47,838 nt of DNA from Citrobacter youngae ATCC 29220 (GCF_000155975.1 NZ_GG730303.1:375204-423041), one strand, 5' to 3'. Shown: positions 1 through 10,963, numbered from the stretch's first letter. The notes: generated by a model from the sequence alone, not told the origin. Program-made: numbers and translations.

Positions 1-1
1 A

Positions 2-460
2 AATAGCCGCGCCTAATACCGCTACACTTTTGCCAGCCCATGCTTTCCTCCCGGAAATGGGCTCACAGTTTCCATAAAATGTCGTACCTTTTTCAGCAAC
101 TGCCACATTGAACGGCACTGATGATTGCGGGTTATCGTGTCATGAAGCGCCAGCCATAACCGCTCAACGTGGTTCACCCACGGTGAGTAAACTGGCTGGT
201 AAATTACCCTGAACTTAGGGTTTGCTTTCAGCCAGCGCTGTGTTTCACGGCTTTTATGGATAATGTAGTTGTCCACGATGAGCGTGATGGTCTTTGCCCG
301 TCGATATGTGCCTTTAAGGTGCTTTAGCAGGCTGATGAACAGCACCGAACTTTTGCTGTTGCCACCAACGTAACTGACCTTTCCCGTACCGCTGTGTAAG
401 GCTCCGGCAAGATAGTATTTTTCATTCAGACCCGGTGTGACCACTCGCTTTTGCTGTCCG
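2..460 (-). mobile_element. IS630 family element, 3' part (copy 1), split by IS21
   Basis: The minus strand encodes the C-terminal part of an IS630 transposase (from the GQQKRVVTP region through the DNYIIH and YSPWVNHVERLW catalytic-core motifs to GGKHGLAKV). This is nearly identical to the Shigella/E. coli IS630 protein as I recall it. The terminal bases read AATAGCCGCG next to a TA, the known IS630 target dinucleotide. Identity stops at about 460, where an IS21 element begins. A further short piece of the same transposase gene (NPKIGADWQLRG) continues at 2588-2620, which shows that IS21 inserted into this copy. The transposase is broken. Confidence 0.9.
22..460 (-). pseudogene. IS630 transposase, C-terminal fragment
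   Basis: About 145 codons of the DDE catalytic C-terminus remain in frame: TLIVDNYIIHKS carries an acidic residue of the triad and NHVERLW carries the Glu. The N-terminal helix-turn-helix half is missing. The first ~20 codons of the open frame (up to 522) come from the left end of the IS21, not from IS630. The fragment cannot be an active transposase by itself. Its near identity with the fragment at the right edge of the window makes it a substrate for homologous recombination. Confidence 0.88.
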
Positions 461-562
461 TTGTTAGCGCCAATGATATAAGACTGTAATTCACCGTTTA
501 ATTTGTCCGCTCCACCCAACATGTTGTTTCCTTGAGGTTCTCACACCAGAAAGGACATCGAC

Positions 563-2532
<1,970 letters not shown>

Positions 2533-2587
2533 TCAAATAGCGGACATTAAAAATGGCGAAAAACGGTCAAAGATCGTGGTGTTGACA

Positions 2588-2620
2588 CCGCGAAGTTGCC
2601 AGTCTGCGCCGATTTTTGGG
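2588..2620 (-). mobile_element. Short IS630 transposase scrap right of IS21
   Basis: On the minus strand this stretch reads NPKIGADWQLRG, the segment that precedes GQQKRVV in intact IS630 transposase. It is therefore the continuation of the IS630 piece at 2-460, separated from it by the IS21. Identity ends abruptly at about 2620, where a different transposase fragment begins. Confidence 0.8.
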
Positions 2621-2815
2621 TTGCTGATTTACGATGGTATCCGCTGATCAGAATGAACTCTTCGATAATCCTGGTTTTCTCTGCTTTACTGACTGCCTGA
2701 TATCGTGTTTTCAGTGCCCGCAGAAGCTGACGACGGGTATCCATAGGCAACAATACATTGCTCATAGGTGCACCTCTGGCTGATTGTTTTTCACTCAACT
2801 AAAGTAACAATTTTG
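2621..2815 (-). pseudogene. N-terminal fragment of an integrase-type transposase
   Basis: On the minus strand, from an ATG at about 2765, about 45 residues read MSNVLLPMDTRRQLLRALKT followed by YQAVSKAEKTRIIEEFILIS and GYHRKSA. This N-terminal pattern (K-x-R-Y-x-x-x-x-K-x-x-K-x-x-I-L/I-x-E-F-x-x-x-x-G-Y-x-R-K) is characteristic of a group of integrase-core transposases (ISNCY/IS481-like). I cannot name the exact family. The protein runs into unrelated IS630 sequence after HRKSA, so only the 5' end of the gene survives. The region up to about 2815 would be its promoter and terminal repeat. Confidence 0.6.
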
Positions 2816-2874
2816 ATGAGGCAACAGTGCGCGTTCGGTAACAGAAATGCTGAGTCAATGCGTCTGTTGTTCAA

Positions 2875-3105
2875 ATGGCACCAACACAATGGCGCGAGGG
2901 AAAGTTGCTATTACCTTCTTCAGAAAGTCCTCAGCTACTTTCTGTGACTCTCGATGCAGCTGCCGTACAGCCAGAACCGCCCGCAGAGGACCCGGAAACC
3001 CTCAGTATCAGCTGTGAGGTAACGTTCCGGCACGGGACGCTCCGCCTCAACGGCACTGTCAGCGAAAAGCTTCTGACTCTGCTGATACAGGAACTGAAGC
3101 TATGA
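2875..3105 (+). pseudogene. tnpA: IS66 TnpA (OrfA), C-terminal fragment
   Basis: About 70 residues of the IS66 OrfA C-terminus are recognisable (SPQLLSVTLDAAAVQPEPP, then SCEVTFRHGTLRLNGTVSEK). The N-terminal helix-turn-helix region is missing because the left side of the element is truncated. The stop overlaps the tnpB start (CTATGA at 3102), the usual coupling in IS66. It is not functional. Confidence 0.8.
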
Positions 3106-3230
3106 TCCCGTTACCTTCCGGGACAAAAATCTGGCTGGTTGCCGGTATTACCGATATGAGAAACGGCTTCAACGGGCTGGCTGCAAAAGTGCAGACGGCG
3201 CTGAAAGACGATCCGATGTATGACCCGGCA
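3102..3230 (+). pseudogene. tnpB: IS66 TnpB (OrfB), N-terminal fragment fused to tnpC sequence
   Basis: The first ~40 residues are typical IS66 Orf2 (IPLPSGTKIWLVAGITDMRN, then GFNGLAAKVQ and ALKDDP). After PMYDPA the reading frame passes directly into sequence belonging to the middle of the tnpC N-terminal region. This implies an internal deletion that removed the rest of tnpB and the start of tnpC. The chimeric frame ends at 3293. It is non-functional. Confidence 0.8.
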
Positions 3231-4506
3231 GTACAGCGCCCATTGCGTCAGACCCGCACCCGCAAACCGTTCCCCCGAATCTCTACCTCGTGACGAAAAA
3301 CGTCTGCTACCTGCGGAGCCATGCTGCCCGGACTGTGGCGGTGCGCTGGGATACCTGGGTGAAGATGCAGCCGAACAGCTGGAACTGATGCGCAGCGTCT
3401 TCCGGGTTATCCGCACGGTGCGGGAAAAACATGCCTGCACAAAATGCGACGCTATAGTGCAGGCTCCCGCGCCTTCACGCCCCATCGAGCGGGGTATCGC
3501 CGGACCGGGGCTGCTGGCCCGAGTGCTGAGCTCAAAGTATGCAGAGCACGCCCCGCTGTACCGCCAGTCTGAAATATACCACCGTCAGGGTGTGGAACTG
3601 AGCCGTTCACTGCTGTCGGGCTGGGTGGATGCGTGCTGCCGGCTGCTGTCACCGCTGGAAGAGGTGCTTCAGGACTATGTCCTGACCGACGGCAAACTCC
3701 ATGCCGATGATACCCCCGTCCAGGTGCTGTTGCCGGGCAATAAGAAGACGAAGACCGGGCGGTTGTGGACGTATGTTCGTGACGACCGCAACGCCGGGTC
3801 AGCGCTGGCGCCGGCGGTCTGGTTCGCCTACAGCCCGGACAGAAAAGGCATCCATCCGCAGACCCATCTTGCGGGGTTCAGTGGTGTGCTGCAGGCGGAT
3901 GCATACGCCGGGTTCAACGAGCTGTACCGGGATGGCCGGATAACGGAAGCCGCCTGTTGGGCTCACGCCCGCCGTAAAATCCACGATGTGCACGTTCGTA
4001 CCCCGTCAGCCCTGACGGAGGAAGCCCTGAGACGGATCGGCGAACTGTACGCCATCGAGGCGGAGATAAGGGGAATGCCGGCGGAGCAGCTGCGTGCCGA
4101 ACGTCAGTTGAAAACGAAACCGCTGCAGAAATCCCTGAAAAGCTGGCTACGTAAAAGGGTGAAAACCCTGTCGCGACACTCAGAACTGGCGAAAGCGTTC
4201 GTATACGCCCTTAACCAGTGACCGGCACTGACGTACTATGCAGATGATGGCTGGGCTGAGGCGGACAATAATATCGCTGAAAATGCGCTGCGGATGGTCA
4301 GTCTGGGAAGAAAGAACTGGCTGTTCTTCGGCTCAGACCACGGAGGAGAGCGGGGAGCGTTGCTGTACAGCCTGATCGGGACGTGCAAACTGAACGGCGT
4401 GGATCCAGAAAGCTACCTCCGTCATGTGCTTAACGTCATAGCAGACTGGCCGATCAATCGGGTGAATGAACTGCTCCCCTGGCGCGTAGCACTGCCAACT
4501 GAATAA
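3220..4506 (+). pseudogene. tnpC: IS66 transposase TnpC, 5' deleted and with an internal stop
   Basis: The frame contains the IS66 zinc-finger segment (CCPDCGG and CTKCDAI, four cysteines) and the transposase core (LHADDTPV, LQADAYAGFNELY, ACWAHARRKI, DDGWAEADNNIAENALR). The N-terminal leucine-zipper region is lost in the tnpB-tnpC deletion. A TGA at 4219-4221 falls within NQ-stop-PALTYY, most simply a TGG to TGA change. The frame then continues without shift to a normal C-terminus at 4506. Two independent lesions mean this is a dead transposase. Confidence 0.88.
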
Positions 4507-4526
4507 TACATCCCCGTCAATACGGT

Positions 4527-4535
4527 TCTCGCTGG
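4527..4535 (+). repeat. Left 9-bp target site duplication of the IS50-like element
   Basis: The bases TCTCGCTGG stand immediately left of the element and are repeated exactly at 6038-6046. Nine-base duplications are typical of IS50/Tn5-type insertions. Joining the flanks across one copy restores the IS66 right end. Confidence 0.92.
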
Positions 4536-6037
4536 CTTGCAACTACCCACATCTTTCAGTGGCTAATTTCCATCCGATTTGTATTTCGTTTAATCGTCGC
4601 AAGCCGCGCCAGATAACAATATTACCGGGTGGGTGCTTATTTTTATTCCCTGTGTATCCGCCTAACTGGGCAAGTTTTATCGTATATTTTTCCAGTTGAG
4701 GCGATGACATGATTTGTGCTGTGTCTTTGATCATCGTGTCCAGTATTTTCATCTCTGTGTCGCTGAAAGCAAGTTCTACCGACGCATTGGGTATTTCTCG
4801 GCTCAGCATTGTCAGCCAGAATATCCGCCAGCTCAGGATACAGTAACAGCATAATAAATTTGTCAGCCGTTCCGCCGAACCCAGTCTGGAGCGTTCCGCC
4901 TGACAACCGGACTTCATAACCTTATGGAAGGTCTCTATTTTCCAGCGATGGCTGTACCATTCCAGTTTTTCCGTGGCCTCAGCCAGATTTGTCACTGGCA
5001 GGTCAGTCAGTAATTTCCACTCAATCCTAGCATCATTATCCAAACACTCTTCTGTCGCGAGTATTGCCGTCAGCTGTAGATCAGGATACTGCTTTGCCTT
5101 ACCAATCGGAGGATGTAACGTGAGTGTTTTCCATCTGACATTCAGTACTATTTCACGCATCCCTTCCTGGTCATGCCGGAGAAAGATCTTATGATGCCCC
5201 TGATGATCAGAGGACACATTTTTCATTTCTTCTTCCATAGTGGTATTTTCGGCCAGACGATTAACACACGTTCTGACCAGAAAATGTGTATTTAGCTCTG
5301 ATGCCAGGCAATACAGCTCGTAAATATCACTCTCACGGTCACCAATATGAATGCATCGTTCCGGACATTGCAGTAACTCCGTTGACTGCCTTAAATTCTC
5401 CAGCCAGCGATAGCTTTCTTTTTCCTCGATAGGAACGCGGGTCGGATTAATTTTCCTTTTGAGTGCGTTGGTACCTTTGAATTTTTTCCGCGTCCAGAAT
5501 TTTACCGCGGTCAGACCCAGTGGAAGCCCTGATGTCGTCACTGCCAGACTTGAATGCATCAGGATCCCACAATTGATACCTGCATCATTCCCCGTCTTGA
5601 TTAGACCAGCAGTGTGATTGCCAGCAAATCCTACTGCATCAGGGTTATCCCGATGATAGCCAAATGTTGTGGTATCCTGAAGCAGCAGAATATTCTCATC
5701 CTGCAGCGCATGTATCCTTTGACTGGTGGCCTCAGAGTGCCCCTGTAGCAGGTGCTGTTCATCAATCCTGTCGCTGGAAAGGAAGCGGTAAGCTGCTTTT
5801 GTCGCTGCATTATCCTGGCAGGCAAATGGAAGGCTGTTGCCCATTCCCCGCCAGAGTTTTTGCATGAGGCTTTTAAAACGACTGGCATGGCGGCGATCGC
5901 TAAAGACAGAAAAATTAATTTCTTCATCGAGCCATGAAAGCGAAGTCTGTTCCTGATTAACCATTCAACCATCCCTGAAAGTAATTGAACCCAACTATCT
6001 TAATGATTACCTTAATATAATTGTGGGTAGTTGCAAG
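4536..6037 (-). mobile_element. Intact IS4-family (IS50/Tn5-like) insertion sequence
   Basis: The element begins CTTGCAACTACCCACA and ends with its exact 16-bp inverted complement. It is flanked by a perfect 9-bp direct repeat. It spans 1502 bp and holds one uninterrupted transposase gene filling nearly the whole element, so it looks complete and recently inserted compared with its decayed hosts. It lies inside the right terminal region of the IS66. Confidence 0.93.
4543..5964 (-). CDS. IS4 family (Tn5/IS50-like) transposase
   Basis: At 473 aa it is almost the length of Tn5 transposase. The N-terminus has the DNA-binding segment (SVFSDRRHASRFKSLMQKL). The DDE triad is visible as LLQDTTTFGY, HIGDRESDIYEL and the signature YSHRWKIETFHKVMK, which fits the Y-(2)-R-(3)-E-(6)-K motif of the IS4 superfamily. 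The frame has no stop or shift. The start ATG at 5964 lies about 70 bp inside the element end, leaving space for a promoter. A shorter inhibitor form from an internal start is known for Tn5 but cannot be judged here. Confidence 0.93.
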   Translation of the reverse strand: MVNQEQTSLSWLDEEINFSVFSDRRHASRFKSLMQKLWRGMGNSLPFACQDNAATKAAYRFLSSDRIDEQHLLQGHSEATSQRIHALQDENILLLQDTTTFGYHRDNPDAVGFAGNHTAGLIKTGNDAGINCGILMHSSLAVTTSGLPLGLTAVKFWTRKKFKGTNALKRKINPTRVPIEEKESYRWLENLRQSTELLQCPERCIHIGDRESDIYELYCLASELNTHFLVRTCVNRLAENTTMEEEMKNVSSDHQGHHKIFLRHDQEGMREIVLNVRWKTLTLHPPIGKAKQYPDLQLTAILATEECLDNDARIEWKLLTDLPVTNLAEATEKLEWYSHRWKIETFHKVMKSGCQAERSRLGSAERLTNLLCCYCILSWRIFWLTMLSREIPNASVELAFSDTEMKILDTMIKDTAQIMSSPQLEKYTIKLAQLGGYTGNKNKHPPGNIVIWRGLRRLNEIQIGWKLATERCG

Positions 6038-6046
6038 TCTCGCTGG
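6038..6046 (+). repeat. Right 9-bp target site duplication of the IS50-like element
   Basis: An exact copy of TCTCGCTGG found at 4527-4535. After it the IS66 right end continues (ACGCTTAC to 6054). Confidence 0.92.
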
Positions 6047-6054
6047 ACGCTTAC

Positions 6055-6364
6055 GCACATATCGACGGGCAAAAACCATCACGCCCATCGTGGACAACTA
6101 CATTATCCATAAAAGCCGTGAAACACAGCGCTGGCTGAAAGCAAACCCTAAGTTCAGGGTAATTTACCAGCCAGTTTACTCACCGTGGGTGAACCACGTT
6201 GAGCGGTTATGGCTGGCGCTTCATGACACGATAACCCGCAATCATCAGTACCGTTCAATGTGGCAGTTGCTGAAAAAGGTACGACATTTTATGGAAACTG
6301 TGAGCCCATTTCCGGGAGGAAAGCATGGGCTGGCAAAAGTGTAGCGGTATTAGGCGCGGCTATT
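6055..6364 (+). mobile_element. IS630 family element, 3' part (copy 2), opposite orientation
   Basis: This is the same transposase C-terminus as at 2-460, but on the plus strand: RRAKTIT through HGLAKV. It begins at GCACATATCG, where an IS66 had inserted, and ends at GGCGCGGCTATT followed by a TA target. The right flank at 6365 runs directly into a chemoreceptor gene, so this insertion truncated that gene. Small base differences from copy 1 (for example CGCCCATCG in place of CGCTCATCG) show the copies are not a fresh duplication. Confidence 0.88.
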
Positions 6365-7015
6365 TAGCTGCGCTTCAATGGATATATCAACCATAGATCC
6401 ATTATTCTGGAGGGTTTCTGTTTGCAAAAATATATGGTTAGTGCACGTTTTAACATTTTCAGCCAGTTGTCTAACTTCTTTAGAGATAACGCTAAATCCT
6501 CTTCCCGCCTCACCTACACGGGCCGCTTCAATCGCTGAATTTATTGCAATTAAATTTGTATGATTGGCAATTTTCTGTATGTCTTTAATTGCATCATTAA
6601 TTTCAATAAGTGATAACTTAAGCTGAGTCATTTGTTTTTGAATTTCTGCTGATTCTTTGCCTGCCTCATTGATCTCAATAACAAGTGATTCAAGGGAAAG
6701 CATAGCTTTGTTATTTTGTGCATTTAACTCGGTTATTTTATCTTTTTCGGTATTTAATTGTTCATGAGTTGAAATTAACGATGTTCTTATCAGATTCAGG
6801 GTTGATATGCCAGAAGTGAAATGATGGCAGATAATTTTATTGTAATTTTCTGTTTTTTGTTCAGCGACGGAGGGTTCTGCTTCGATGATGCAGGTAGAGG
6901 TGTCATAATTATTATTTCTTTTAGCTATTTTTGCGATAATTTTTCTGATCATCTTATCAATCCTTTTTCGATAATAGGTTTTAGAAAGTAATTGTTTTAT
7001 ATGTTTATCTCCCAT
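6350..7015 (-). pseudogene. Methyl-accepting chemotaxis-type signalling protein, 3' end removed by IS630
   Basis: The protein contains the MCP signalling hairpin tip in clear form ([20 protein letters not shown], then [20 protein letters not shown]). Coiled coil lies before it, and no transmembrane segment or periplasmic domain is seen. It would thus be a short cytoplasmic receptor or signalling adaptor that couples to CheA/CheW. Native sequence ends at about 6367. The last ~7 codons (LNSRA) are read from the IS630 terminus, so the returning arm of the coiled coil and any adaptation motif are cut off. The start at 7015 lacks a strong ribosome site. It is probably non-functional. Confidence 0.8.
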
Positions 7016-7751
7016 GTTATAGATTTCGTCAATATATATTTTAGTTAGTGTTGTTTGATATATAATAATTTCTTGATAATTGTTTGATTGAATTATTATG
7101 CAGGGGATAGATGGTATTTTAATGGATTTATTCTAAATGCGAGTGTAATTCTGTTCAGATAAAGATTATACATCAGTTTGCTATTACAGATAATGACTTT
7201 TCAGGGGGGGGACTTCTATCTGTTAGCTTTATGTTCTGGCTTAACCTAAATATTCCTGTGATATCACTCTGCAGTCTGGATGTGTAGTTGGATTACTTCA
7301 TTTATGTAGGTATTGAAAAATTCAGAAAACGGTCAGATGTACCACTATTTACCGAGTACGTTAGCAAAATTGAGAATGCAATAACCGCCGGTTAAAATGC
7401 AATATTATTAATGTATTTATAATAACAGCGGGGGCCGGGAGCGGAATCAAATTTGCCAATAATGTATTGTTTTTTTCCTTATTTTTATTGGTGTTCAGCG
7501 TAATCATGCAACAGGTAATTCAGCCCAGTGCGAGGGATAAGCTGGAGAGAGTAGCCCTCTTTTCATCGCCACTCAGGGGTTATCTCCCTTCCGGCAAACC
7601 ACACTTTCTCAGTCCTGAATGGTCAATACTGTCCAGAACTTTCATTAACAGCTCGCTCCGTTCCTGCAGCTACGCTTCATCAAAAAGTTTAAACTGATAA
7701 ATGTTGGGTTCGCTCGTGTCAGCTGCAGTGCAGTTGTTATCCTCATTGTGT
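7016..7751. other. Intergenic stretch without a convincing gene
   Basis: About 735 bases separate the chemoreceptor remnant from the Rap1a/Tai-like gene. The left half is very AT-rich. A 76-codon open frame at 7467-7697 (plus) has no recognisable domain or good ribosome site and I do not call it. On the minus strand short in-frame blocks separated by stops, for example around 7560-7690, may be debris of an older gene. Nothing more can be supported. Confidence 0.5.
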
Positions 7752-8129
7752 TCAGTTTCTTTGAGATGGGCCATTAGGGGAGCATGGGTATTTTTCGACC
7801 AACGCTTCAGCAACAATTACTGCTGGAAGGTTATTCCTTTCCTGCGGATTGGTTTTAAGCAAGCTGCCGACAACATCGAAAGCTTGGTTTATATCGAATG
7901 GATCGGAAATACAGATATCTTTTTCAGCTGACAGAACGGTTACTATTCCCCTCACATACCCTGAAAATGCAGCTGAAGCAGGCAACTGATAAATGGCATT
8001 GTGGTCTTTTTCATAGAGTTCGTAGCCATTGAGAAGATAATCACCGTTAAATTCTTCAGTATTCTCTGCGTGAGAAACCAATGGTATGTATAAGCTGAAG
8101 GTCAGAATAAGTTTGGCAATGGTGTTCAT
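7752..8129 (-). CDS. Secreted Rap1a/Tai-family-like protein
   Basis: The 125-aa protein has a clear signal peptide (hydrophobic LILTFSLYIPLV, likely cut after SHA at about residue 21). The mature part matches the pattern of the Rap1a/Tai immunity family: a YVRGIV segment, a cysteine in DICISDPFDI, then QAFDVVGSLLKTNPQERNNL, PAVIVAEALVEKYPC with the closing cysteine. Rap1a and Tai proteins are periplasmic and protect type VI-secreting bacteria from peptidoglycan amidase effectors, but the fold is broadly used. No effector gene or type VI gene is nearby, so its role here is open. Family call is by motif only. Confidence 0.65.
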   Translation of the reverse strand: MNTIAKLILTFSLYIPLVSHAENTEEFNGDYLLNGYELYEKDHNAIYQLPASAAFSGYVRGIVTVLSAEKDICISDPFDINQAFDVVGSLLKTNPQERNNLPAVIVAEALVEKYPCSPNGPSQRN

Positions 8130-8328
8130 TTTTTTGCAATGATACTCATCTCTGCACGGTACAGTGGAGACGTTGGTAGTTAATTGAGTGTTTTAAGTTA
8201 ACAAGGTGGTTATTTGATAGCTAGAAGAAAATGAATCCTTTTTTGGATGCTTTCATCATAAAAATGAACCAGGGATATCCAAATGAAAGCATCCCTAAAG
8301 ATTTATATTGTTTTCTCTATCTGTGGTT

Positions 8329-10815
8329 TTATCTGGTCAATAACATCTTTTTGCTGAATTTCTGGGGCGAAAGACCCTCGCGAAAAATACGCCCTGTTTC
8401 TTGCTGCTGTAGATCTAATATCTGCTGTAAGGCACCAATGCCGGAGTTGAATGACTCGGTTGTTTCCCCTGCATGAGCAAGGCTATGAAAAATTGAACCT
8501 AATGATGTTTCGATACTAGCAACCTGCTCATCGTTTGCCGTATTACGATATTCGCTAATCAGCAAATTTGCCTCTTCGTGGAGTTGTGAATCTGGGACCG
8601 TTATGTCATTCATAATTTTAGTTAAGGATTTATGGTTGTTTTCCATTAAGGATGTCCATATTTGTTTCCCTCCCTTGTCCCAAATCCCCTTGCAATATGC
8701 GTAGCGAATAAGTATATAGCTAAGTGTTTTATCTCCCAGGTATTCATGTGTGACTTTATCGCGAGAAACGGAGAATCCGGTGTTTAATCCAACGGGGAGT
8801 ATTTCTGACACATTTAGCGAAGCACTTGCAGATGTATTAACAAATACGCGTGTGAATTGATGTGAATATTTATTGTTTTGGGGGGCGAGTGATGAACTCC
8901 ATTCAGGACGAAAATAACGGATTATTATTTTTCCACCTAGGGAAAAATCCACATTGGTACTGATGCTCTGTGTCAGAGTATTAGATAATATGCTTGTAGG
9001 GATCCCTGACTGAGTTGCAATGGCAGAAATAATATTATCAGGAATGTTTGCTAAATTAACATCTGTATTAAAATCAAAAGTAATGTCTCTATAATTTCCT
9101 GCGCGCAGTCTGCCCGGCTGACGTGTAGTATTGTTTTTTATCATGACGTGAACCTTAGCTGATGGTGTCAGGCTACCATTTAGTACACTACCGCCAACAT
9201 TGAAGGACATATCAAAACTATTATTATTAAGTTCTACTTTAAGTTTTCGGTTAAACGACGTATATTTTTCCAGTTTGCTCTTATCATAAGACAACGAAGG
9301 TGACGTGATTTTACTATCTATCGCTCGGGTTTTATCAGTAAGCGCATTGAGGGTTAATGAATCTGCTGAAACTGTTTTCAGGCGCTTCGAGAGCAAAGCT
9401 AACATAACTTCTGAACACTGTAAGAAGCCATACCTTCCTTTCCCTTCTACACCCCATCTGGTCTCCAGTTGATGTTTAAGTTGCGAGCATTGCTTATCAC
9501 CGGCATCACTCCCACGTACAGCCATGCAATAAACATCAACCAATCCTTCAAGTCGCGATAGGCTCGCCTCTAATATATTTTGAGGGATGGCAGGAGAAAG
9601 CATCTTAGCATCTGCTATGAGAAAATTATTGTTCTCAAATTCGCCGAATAGATCTTTCAACGCGAGGTTGAAATGGGGCGCCAATCGTTCAATTTCATTG
9701 TGATAGAATGGATTATTCTCTGACATGACTTCCAGTGCCATACTATTTCTGAAATTGACATATATGTCTTTTTCCTCATGGGTGTAACCCACCGTCCCGC
9801 CTACAGAGAGTTCGGCAAGTGGTGAAATATTTGCCCCCAGAGACGCCGAAACCACCGTTCCGTGAGATTCTTTCAGCTTAACATTGTTCTGATGTGGTGC
9901 ACGGCAGGTAAACAGAAATGGGGTTTTGCCATTAAGAGAAAAAGTATGGTTTAACCTGTCCAGATTGTTGAGAGATGTATTTTGGTAGTATTTTACAGAG
10001 TGTTTTTTCCCCATACGTTTATTTAATCCATGATAGCGGAGTTTGCTACACAGTGAGTCGACATAGTCTTCTAGTGAGGCAAAGTTAACTCCGCGACTCG
10101 AACGCGAGTGAGAGGCGTTGATGCTACCCTTGATATTCGCATGCGACGTTAAGTTAAGCGAGGCTGTTATACCTGCTGAGACATTCGTCTCTTTGGACTT
10201 CTCAACGATGCCTTCATCATCACAATCCGTTGTTTTTGATACAGTAAGTCCGGTATTCAACATCAGCGATGTGAGGTGCGCAGCAGGGATCCCTGCGCCA
10301 GTACCGACATTCACACTCTTATGGGATGAATTCCCTGGTTGGAGAAATCTGCTATTTTCCTGTAACAGTTTAAGACGACGATCGCTGACATCTTTTTGAA
10401 CCCATGCACAATACAGATGTTTAGATAAAAGATGCGTTGAAACCCGGTGCTTTTTATTTCCTCCAGATAAGGATTTACTGACTTTTCTCATGAGTTTTGC
10501 ACATTGCAGAAGTTCATTTTTATCAAGGTAGGGATGCTGTTCAGACTGATGCAAGGCTATGCTGGAAGAGAAATTGTGAACTTTTAATCTTAATTTTGCA
10601 TCTGCATCATATTTACAGGTGATATCTTCGCTAAGGGCATCAAGTAAATTCTGCAATGGCTCTCTTAGGATGTTAAATGATTTATCCTGTATGCAAATTA
10701 AGGATGGAGTCTCTGTGGAATTATCCTCGGAAAGAATTGAGGTATGCAATAAGTTTTGATTATTGAATTGAGGGCGGTTTGGCATTACTGCATTTGATGG
10801 CATGATGGCGTTCAC
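8329..10815 (-). CDS. Large unknown protein, candidate T3SS effector
   Basis: At 828 aa, with no signal peptide and no clear transmembrane helix, I do not recognise its family. Three glycine- and serine-rich stretches with alternating hydrophobic residues suggest beta-rich modules: VNVGTGAGIP to GITASLNL (about residues 168-240), VSASLGANISPLAELSVGGT (about 320-350), and MSFNVGGSVLNGSLTPSAKV (about 535-560). A fourth such stretch (VNTSASASLNVSEILPVGLN) lies near 680. Between them lie helical, charged segments. The polar N-terminus and location in a minus-strand cluster facing the T3SS operon fit a secreted effector. It starts GTG at 10815, or ATG four codons later. A weak feeling of similarity to long plant-pathogen effectors (AWR type) is not evidence enough to name it. 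Confidence 0.6.
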   Translation of the reverse strand: MNAIMPSNAVMPNRPQFNNQNLLHTSILSEDNSTETPSLICIQDKSFNILREPLQNLLDALSEDITCKYDADAKLRLKVHNFSSSIALHQSEQHPYLDKNELLQCAKLMRKVSKSLSGGNKKHRVSTHLLSKHLYCAWVQKDVSDRRLKLLQENSRFLQPGNSSHKSVNVGTGAGIPAAHLTSLMLNTGLTVSKTTDCDDEGIVEKSKETNVSAGITASLNLTSHANIKGSINASHSRSSRGVNFASLEDYVDSLCSKLRYHGLNKRMGKKHSVKYYQNTSLNNLDRLNHTFSLNGKTPFLFTCRAPHQNNVKLKESHGTVVSASLGANISPLAELSVGGTVGYTHEEKDIYVNFRNSMALEVMSENNPFYHNEIERLAPHFNLALKDLFGEFENNNFLIADAKMLSPAIPQNILEASLSRLEGLVDVYCMAVRGSDAGDKQCSQLKHQLETRWGVEGKGRYGFLQCSEVMLALLSKRLKTVSADSLTLNALTDKTRAIDSKITSPSLSYDKSKLEKYTSFNRKLKVELNNNSFDMSFNVGGSVLNGSLTPSAKVHVMIKNNTTRQPGRLRAGNYRDITFDFNTDVNLANIPDNIISAIATQSGIPTSILSNTLTQSISTNVDFSLGGKIIIRYFRPEWSSSLAPQNNKYSHQFTRVFVNTSASASLNVSEILPVGLNTGFSVSRDKVTHEYLGDKTLSYILIRYAYCKGIWDKGGKQIWTSLMENNHKSLTKIMNDITVPDSQLHEEANLLISEYRNTANDEQVASIETSLGSIFHSLAHAGETTESFNSGIGALQQILDLQQQETGRIFREGLSPQKFSKKMLLTR

Positions 10816-10916
10816 TCTGACAAGGGTTAGGATGATATTGCGCCAGACTCACTGTTCAAAAAACTCTATTATTGCAGAGTGAATGCTCTGGCGTTGTTTG
10901 TTAATAAATCATATCC

Positions 10917-10951
10917 GCAAGAGAGAGGAGGTTTATAACCCCCTCTCTTGC
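10917..10951. terminator. Stem-loop between two minus-strand genes
   Basis: GCAAGAGAG pairs with CTCTCTTGC around a GTTTATAACC-type loop, giving a strong hairpin just downstream of the 260-aa gene. It lacks a long T tract on the minus strand, so it may be a weak terminator or an mRNA-stabilising stem. It separates the 260-aa gene from the 828-aa gene. Confidence 0.5.
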
Positions 10952-10963
10952 TTTATATGTAAG

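Larger units (their letters stand above)
2860..6054 (+). mobile_element. Decayed IS66 family element, carrying an IS50-like insertion
   Basis: Remnants of tnpA, tnpB and tnpC occur in the IS66 order. The right end is intact: read inward from 6054 the minus strand gives GTAAGCGTCCAGCGAG, and IS66 elements end in GTAAGCG. The left end and the start of tnpA are lost. The IS66 terminal sequence is interrupted at 4536-6037 by an IS50-like element. The bases right of 6054 (GCACATATCG) continue as IS630, so the IS66 had itself inserted into an IS630 copy. Its left flank has been replaced by the integrase-type scrap. Confidence 0.82.

Noticed and set aside
7467..7697. 76-aa open frame on the plus strand between the chemoreceptor remnant and the Rap1a/Tai-like gene
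   Set aside because: No good ribosome site, no recognisable motif, and the start is a low-complexity T-rich stretch.
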